From Ruminococcus sp. (lineage in GTDB: Bacteria > Bacillota > Clostridia > Oscillospirales > Ruminococcaceae): a DNA stretch of 49,936 nt. The notes under the pieces are model-generated. The model was not told the origin of the DNA. It ran no database searches and worked only from the letters and a program-made list of their open reading frames with translations. Both the position numbers and the translations under genes were made by a program. The DNA lies in the NCBI GenBank assembly GCA_029055625.1, contig JAIDCY010000039.1, forward strand, positions 1 through 49,936, written 5' to 3'. Shown here piece by piece: positions 46,688 through 49,936 of this stretch (within the stretch, counting starts at the first letter, position 1; each line of letters begins with the position of its first letter).

Positions 46688-47432
46688 ACACAACGGCATT
46701 ACACGTAACGGTGTTACTATACGAACGATTGATACGGTTTATGACGGTGACGTAATATCACTGAAAATAAATGACAGTAAATTTCTTACACCTAACCCTG
46801 CTCTGTGTATTCCGGTAGCTTTTGAAAATGAAAATCTCGTTATTTTCGATAAATCCGCCGGAATACCGGTACACCCATCTATAAAACATCAGGGCGATAC
46901 CGTCGGCAACTGTTTTGCATCACTTTATCCGGAACTCACTTTCAGACCCGTAAATCGCCTTGATAAAGATACTTCCGGACTGGTACTTATTGCAAAAAAT
47001 ACTTTTTCCGCAAATATACTTCAGAAATCATGTACTAAAACTTACTATGCTATCGTACACGGTATCACAGACATTTCCGGTACTATCAACACACCAATAG
47101 CACGTGAGCAGGAATCAATAATAACTCGCTGTGTCCGTGAAGACGGTCAGCAGGCTGTCACACATTACAGACGCATTGCTTATAACGACAAATATTCATT
47201 ACTTGAAATACATCTTGAGACCGGACGTACTCACCAGATAAGAGTACATTTTTCACATATAGGTCACGCCCTCGCCGGTGATGACCTTTACGGCGGTATG
47301 CGTACCGATATTCAGAGGCAGGCTTTACACTGCGGGGAAATGTCTTTCAGAAATCCTGTCACTGACGAGACTATTACTATAAAATCGGATATCCCCGACG
47401 ATATGAAAAATCTAATGAACGGAGCTTTATAA
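46581..47432 (+). CDS. RluA-family pseudouridine synthase, non-standard start codon
   Basis: Converts specific uridines of 23S rRNA or tRNA to pseudouridine. Frame 46581-47432 encodes 283 residues: S4-like RNA-binding start (TLQKFLTEKNVSRRLLTRLKR split around residues 13-33), catalytic D128 in NRLDKDTSGLVLIA, then TYYAIVHG, and LETGRTHQIRVHF and DDLYGG near the end. No ATG, GTG or TTG occurs in frame until about 47299. The frame opens at 46566 after a stop; GGAGG at 46567-46571 lies 9 bases before CTG 46581 and 6 before ATT 46578. Either could be the start. The gene overlaps the upstream one by 107 bases and luxS follows after 1 base. A lost ATG by assembly error is possible. Confidence 0.85.
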   Translation: MKELKLTVNSKHPLTLQKFLTEKNVSRRLLTRLKREHNGITRNGVTIRTIDTVYDGDVISLKINDSKFLTPNPALCIPVAFENENLVIFDKSAGIPVHPSIKHQGDTVGNCFASLYPELTFRPVNRLDKDTSGLVLIAKNTFSANILQKSCTKTYYAIVHGITDISGTINTPIAREQESIITRCVREDGQQAVTHYRRIAYNDKYSLLEIHLETGRTHQIRVHFSHIGHALAGDDLYGGMRTDIQRQALHCGEMSFRNPVTDETITIKSDIPDDMKNLMNGAL

Positions 47433-47433
47433 T

Positions 47434-47913
47434 ATGGAAAAAATAGCAAGTTTTCAGGTAGACCATACTAAATTTGGTGTAGGTCTTTACATATCAAGAA
47501 TCGACGACGACATCGTAACGTATGATGTCAGAATGGTACGACCTAACGGTGGGAAATATATTTCTAATCCCTCACTGCATACCATTGAACACATTTTCGC
47601 AACGTATGCAAGAAATTCAGAGTTCGGAAAAAATGTAATCTATGTAGGTCCTATGGGTTGCCGGACAGGTTTTTACCTGCTCACCCGTGGAATTTCTCAC
47701 GAAAACGCTATAAAATTAGTACGTGATGCTTATAAATATATCTCCGGGTATGAAGGCGATATTATGGGCTGTTCTGCTGTGGAGTGCGGAAACTATCTTG
47801 AACATGATTTACAATCCGCAAAAAAAGATGTACTTCCATTACTCGAAAAACTTGAAGGATATACCGTCGAAATGCTTGACTACTCTTGGCATTACGGCAA
47901 GGAAATAATTTAA
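47434..47913 (+). CDS. luxS: S-ribosylhomocysteine lyase LuxS
   Basis: Cleaves S-ribosylhomocysteine to homocysteine and DPD, the AI-2 precursor, in the activated methyl cycle. 159 residues. Metal ligands H49 and H53 in HTIEH and C118 in VECGNY; C76 in MGCRTGFY is the catalytic cysteine. GGAG site at 47421 lies within the end of the RluA gene. Followed by a terminator. Confidence 0.97.
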   Translation: MEKIASFQVDHTKFGVGLYISRIDDDIVTYDVRMVRPNGGKYISNPSLHTIEHIFATYARNSEFGKNVIYVGPMGCRTGFYLLTRGISHENAIKLVRDAYKYISGYEGDIMGCSAVECGNYLEHDLQSAKKDVLPLLEKLEGYTVEMLDYSWHYGKEII

Positions 47914-47935
47914 CACGCAATACACAAAAAATAAA

Positions 47936-47975
47936 GGCGGACTTTATCTGTAAAAAGTCCGCCATCTGATTTTTT
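47936..47975. terminator. Bidirectional terminator after luxS
   Basis: 10-bp stem GGCGGACTTT (47936-47945) with AAAGTCCGCC (47954-47963); T runs on both strands. Separates luxS from the converging lipoprotein genes. Confidence 0.88.
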
Positions 47976-48576
47976 AATCTATACCCATTGTAACAGGTTC
48001 TCCCTTATCGATTACATTTCCGTCAGCGTCCGTCTCCACCGGTGTGAGTACAAACTGATTTGCAAGTTCTTCATAATAATTCTTGAAGTCAAAATATTGA
48101 AATTCGTCTACCTTTTCCAGTACGACTTCTTCGCCGTTTTCGATATCCTCAAGGTTTCCGTCGTCATTCAGAGTATATATTAATACTGCCCCGTTTGAAC
48201 CTACTATTTCTACTTCCTTATCGCTTATCGCACCCCACGTATAAGTTATGGGATTGTTCGGGTCTGAAACTTCAATAACACTATCAGGAAGACTTGCCGT
48301 ATTATCTTCATGTAAATCATACTGAAACAGTGCGTAAGCCGGAATTCCCCGGTAATCGGTTCTTTCCTGACCACCCGCAACCATCCGGCAACATTCCCAC
48401 TTTCCGACGAAAACGCTTTTATCAACCGTTTTGTCATACTCATGGGTGACAGGCTGTATTACAGAACTTTCTTCAACTTTACTGTCACTGCCTGAACTTT
48501 CTTCTTTCTTCTCACTACATGAAAACATTGAAGACATCATTGTAAAAGCTGTCAGAAATACAAGCAATTTTTTCAT
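47974..48576 (-). CDS. Lipoprotein, unknown, copy B
   Basis: 200 residues from ATG 48576 (AGGTGG upstream). Signal peptide MKKLLVFLTAFTMMSSMFSC with lipobox ending at Cys20, a Ser/Glu-rich linker, then a domain with VFVGKWECCRM, HEDNTASL, ITYTWGAI and KVDEFQYFDF. Paralogue of the upstream lipoprotein. The lipocalin-like look (GKWE, beta strands) is only an impression. Confidence 0.8.
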   Translation of the reverse strand: MKKLLVFLTAFTMMSSMFSCSEKKEESSGSDSKVEESSVIQPVTHEYDKTVDKSVFVGKWECCRMVAGGQERTDYRGIPAYALFQYDLHEDNTASLPDSVIEVSDPNNPITYTWGAISDKEVEIVGSNGAVLIYTLNDDGNLEDIENGEEVVLEKVDEFQYFDFKNYYEELANQFVLTPVETDADGNVIDKGEPVTMGID

Positions 48577-48592
48577 TTTATCCACCTGAAAA

Positions 48593-49456
48593 TTATTCCT
48601 CTGATGATTCTTCCGGTGCTTCAGAAGAGTCTGCACTTTCCGTATCATCTGCATCAGCTGTACTTTCTGAATCGTCTGTATCGGAAACTTCTTCTTCCTC
48701 CGGAGTTGAAGCATCTGAATCTGTATCAGTTTCTGATTCATCTTCAACCTCGTCAGGGTCATTATAATCTCCCAGTTCAACATCCACATTATCAAGACCT
48801 GACTGGAAATCACTTACGAAAGCTTCAAAGTCAAAAGGTGTGAACTCGTCAACCTTTACAAAATAAATCTGTTCGTCGTAACCGTCTTCCGAACCTACAA
48901 TATAATCTCCGTCGACTTTAAATCTCATAGATGTTCCGTCATCGTTTATTATAACCATTTCATTTTCGCCTATGATGCCCCATTCGTAAGCCATAGAAAC
49001 ATCATTGTCGCTAAGGTCGTTAAGAGTTTCCCCCATTACTGCTGTTCCGTCATCATGTATATTGAGCTGATAGACAGCGTAAAGAGGCATACCCATAAAG
49101 TCAGTCATTTCCTCACCTTCAACGATAATCTTTTCACATTCCCATTTTCCAAGGAACATTGAATTATCGACATCCTCAAGGAACTGATACATTGTAGCAG
49201 GCTGTTCAGGTTCTCCGGATTCTTCTTCTTCTTCTGATTCTTCTTCAGAACTTTCTTCCTCTTCTTCGGATTCCTCTTCAGAACTTTCTTCTTCTGATTC
49301 TTCTTCGGAACTTTCAGCCTCTGAGCTATCCTCAACGGATTCAGAAACGGAACTTTCCTCTGATACCTCGGAAGAATCTTTTTCCTTATCACCACATGAT
49401 GCAAATGCACCGGTAATCATTGTACAAGCCATTAAAACTGCAAGTAACTTTTTCAT
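48593..49456 (-). CDS. Lipoprotein, unknown, copy A, with acidic low-complexity linker
   Basis: 287 residues. Signal peptide ending in Ala-Ser-Cys (Cys20). Residues about 27-80 are an almost pure Ser/Glu tract made of repeated SSEEESEEE-like units. A globular domain (about 88-215) with MFLGKWECEKI, IHDDGTAV, MAYEWGII and VKVDEFTPFDF matches copy B. A second acidic Ser/Asp/Glu tail ends the protein. It likely projects from the membrane into the wall. AAGGAG upstream of the ATG. Confidence 0.82.
   Translation of the reverse strand: MKKLLAVLMACTMITGAFASCGDKEKDSSEVSEESSVSESVEDSSEAESSEEESEEESSEEESEEEEESSEEESEEEEESGEPEQPATMYQFLEDVDNSMFLGKWECEKIIVEGEEMTDFMGMPLYAVYQLNIHDDGTAVMGETLNDLSDNDVSMAYEWGIIGENEMVIINDDGTSMRFKVDGDYIVGSEDGYDEQIYFVKVDEFTPFDFEAFVSDFQSGLDNVDVELGDYNDPDEVEDESETDTDSDASTPEEEEVSDTDDSESTADADDTESADSSEAPEESSEE
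49217..49378 (-). repeat. Low-complexity Ser/Glu coding repeat
   Basis: Imperfect tandem units of TCT/TTC-rich DNA encoding SSEEESEEE-type blocks. Prone to length change by slippage. Confidence 0.8.
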
Positions 49457-49473
49457 AAATTATTTTCTCCTTC

Positions 49474-49644
49474 TTATTCGGTTATAGTATCGGTATTAGT
49501 ACCGGCAACTGCATTGCCATTAACATCTCAAATACAGTCGCTATTATATACAGGTAATCTGTTCCCACCGTAATGCTCTGTTTCAGTATCGCTTAACATT
49601 CCCTCACATATAAACCACCATACTTTCAGAACCATTTTTTTCAT
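49474..49644 (-). other. Possible remnant of a small gene, one in-frame stop
   Basis: Minus strand frame ATG 49644 to TAA 49474 holds 56 codons with one TGA at 49530-49528. The stretch before the stop is Trp-rich and the stretch after it reads DVNGNAVAGTNTD. No good ribosome-binding site. It may be a decayed gene or chance. The region 49457-49803 otherwise shows a promoter and no gene. Confidence 0.25.
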
Positions 49645-49688
49645 TTCCGGTAAAAACTGCCGTAAAGCGTAATTTCCTGCATGGTTCT

Positions 49689-49717
49689 ATTATACCACGA
49701 TTGGAAACTAAAGTAAA
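49689..49717 (-). promoter_or_regulatory. Promoter for the lipoprotein pair
   Basis: Minus strand: TTTACT (49712-49717), 17 bases, TATAAT (49689-49694) with TGG before it (extended -10). Leaves a leader of about 225 bases, with a distant 7-bp inverted repeat GAACCAT/ATGGTTC at 49629-49635 and 49681-49687. Confidence 0.68.
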
Positions 49718-49803
49718 TGAATTTTTCAGAAAACTTTTACGATAAATTCAAAGATTTTATTATGTAATATGCACAAAAAGTTATTACAGAAACGTAACAA
49801 AAG

Positions 49804-49936
49804 TTACATAATAATTCCGGAGCGTTCAATTCCTGCGGTAAAGTGTTTCTGTAGAAATACATACATAATCATCAACGGTGCAAGCGACAGAAGACAACCT
49901 GCTTCCTGCCATACCACCTGCTCACGTGTGGTTACC
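49804..49936 (-). CDS. ABC sugar transporter permease, C-terminal end (partial)
   Basis: Only the last 43 codons are inside the window; the 5' part is beyond the edge. The peptide runs from VTTREQVVWQEAG through SLAPLMIMYVFLQKHFTAGI to the stop, the typical final helix and tail of MalG/CUT1-type permeases. No clear terminator follows: only a 5-bp GTAAC/GTTAC stem at the stop codon. Confidence 0.75.
   Translation of the reverse strand, partial: VTTREQVVWQEAGCLLSLAPLMIMYVFLQKHFTAGIERSGIIM

Noticed and set aside
49217-49378. Tandem repeat as a CRISPR-like array
   Set aside because: Units are imperfect, short and in frame with a Ser/Glu coding tract; no spacers.

Overview
The window looks like part of a chromosome from a low-GC Gram-positive anaerobe in the Clostridia, most likely a Ruminococcus-type member of the Oscillospiraceae. 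This rests on gene content and order: a complete Firmicutes-style S10-spc-alpha ribosomal cluster, groESL behind a perfect CIRCE operator, zinc-type S14 and L36, a luxS gene, many lipoproteins, and strong GGAGG ribosome-binding sites. The genus is inferred. The first 47 bases carry a nearly complete Nextera transposase adapter, so position 1 is the raw end of an assembled contig and its first ~47 bases are artefact.

Region 1 (127-14146, plus strand) is a purine biosynthesis cluster: purE, purC, a purF-like gene, purM, purN, a PurO-type IMP cyclohydrolase, a stand-alone AICAR transformylase (purH without its cyclohydrolase domain) and purD. These are interleaved with unrelated small genes: a WG-repeat protein, two DUF6440-like proteins, zinc-ribbon membrane proteins and several lipoproteins. 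purL, purQ, purS, purK and purB are not here. It ends at a strong terminator (14155-14189).

Region 2 (14267-25109) holds an Hsp20 chaperone, a CPBP protease and a zinc-ribbon membrane protein (minus strand), a two-component system followed by an HtrA protease, a TIGR04086-type protein and YajC (minus strand), groES-groEL, a FluC fluoride channel, and two tandem unknown membrane proteins. Envelope stress and protein folding are the common themes.

Region 3 (25184-41088, minus strand) is one long ribosomal protein cluster running rpsJ to rplQ, including secY, adk, map, infA and rpoA. rpmJ and rpmD are present but short. It is preceded by a ~340-nt leader with a factor-independent terminator (candidate attenuator), and three small hairpins lie between rpsJ and rplC.

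Region 4 (41208-49936) contains an acyltransferase, a solitary TrpB2, an XRE regulator, a histidine phosphatase, an unknown membrane protein, an RluA pseudouridine synthase with no usual start codon, luxS, two tandem lipoproteins, and the 3' end of a sugar ABC transporter permease cut by the window edge.

The most notable observations are: three genes (1135, 8107, 46581) that appear to start at CTG or ATT behind good Shine-Dalgarno sites; a PurF homologue without its N-terminal catalytic cysteine but with the iron-sulphur cysteines; the attenuator-bearing S10 leader; a hairpin that holds the ribosome-binding site downstream of yajC; and four tandem pairs of diverged paralogues. I found no CRISPR array, tRNA, rRNA, transposase or phage gene.
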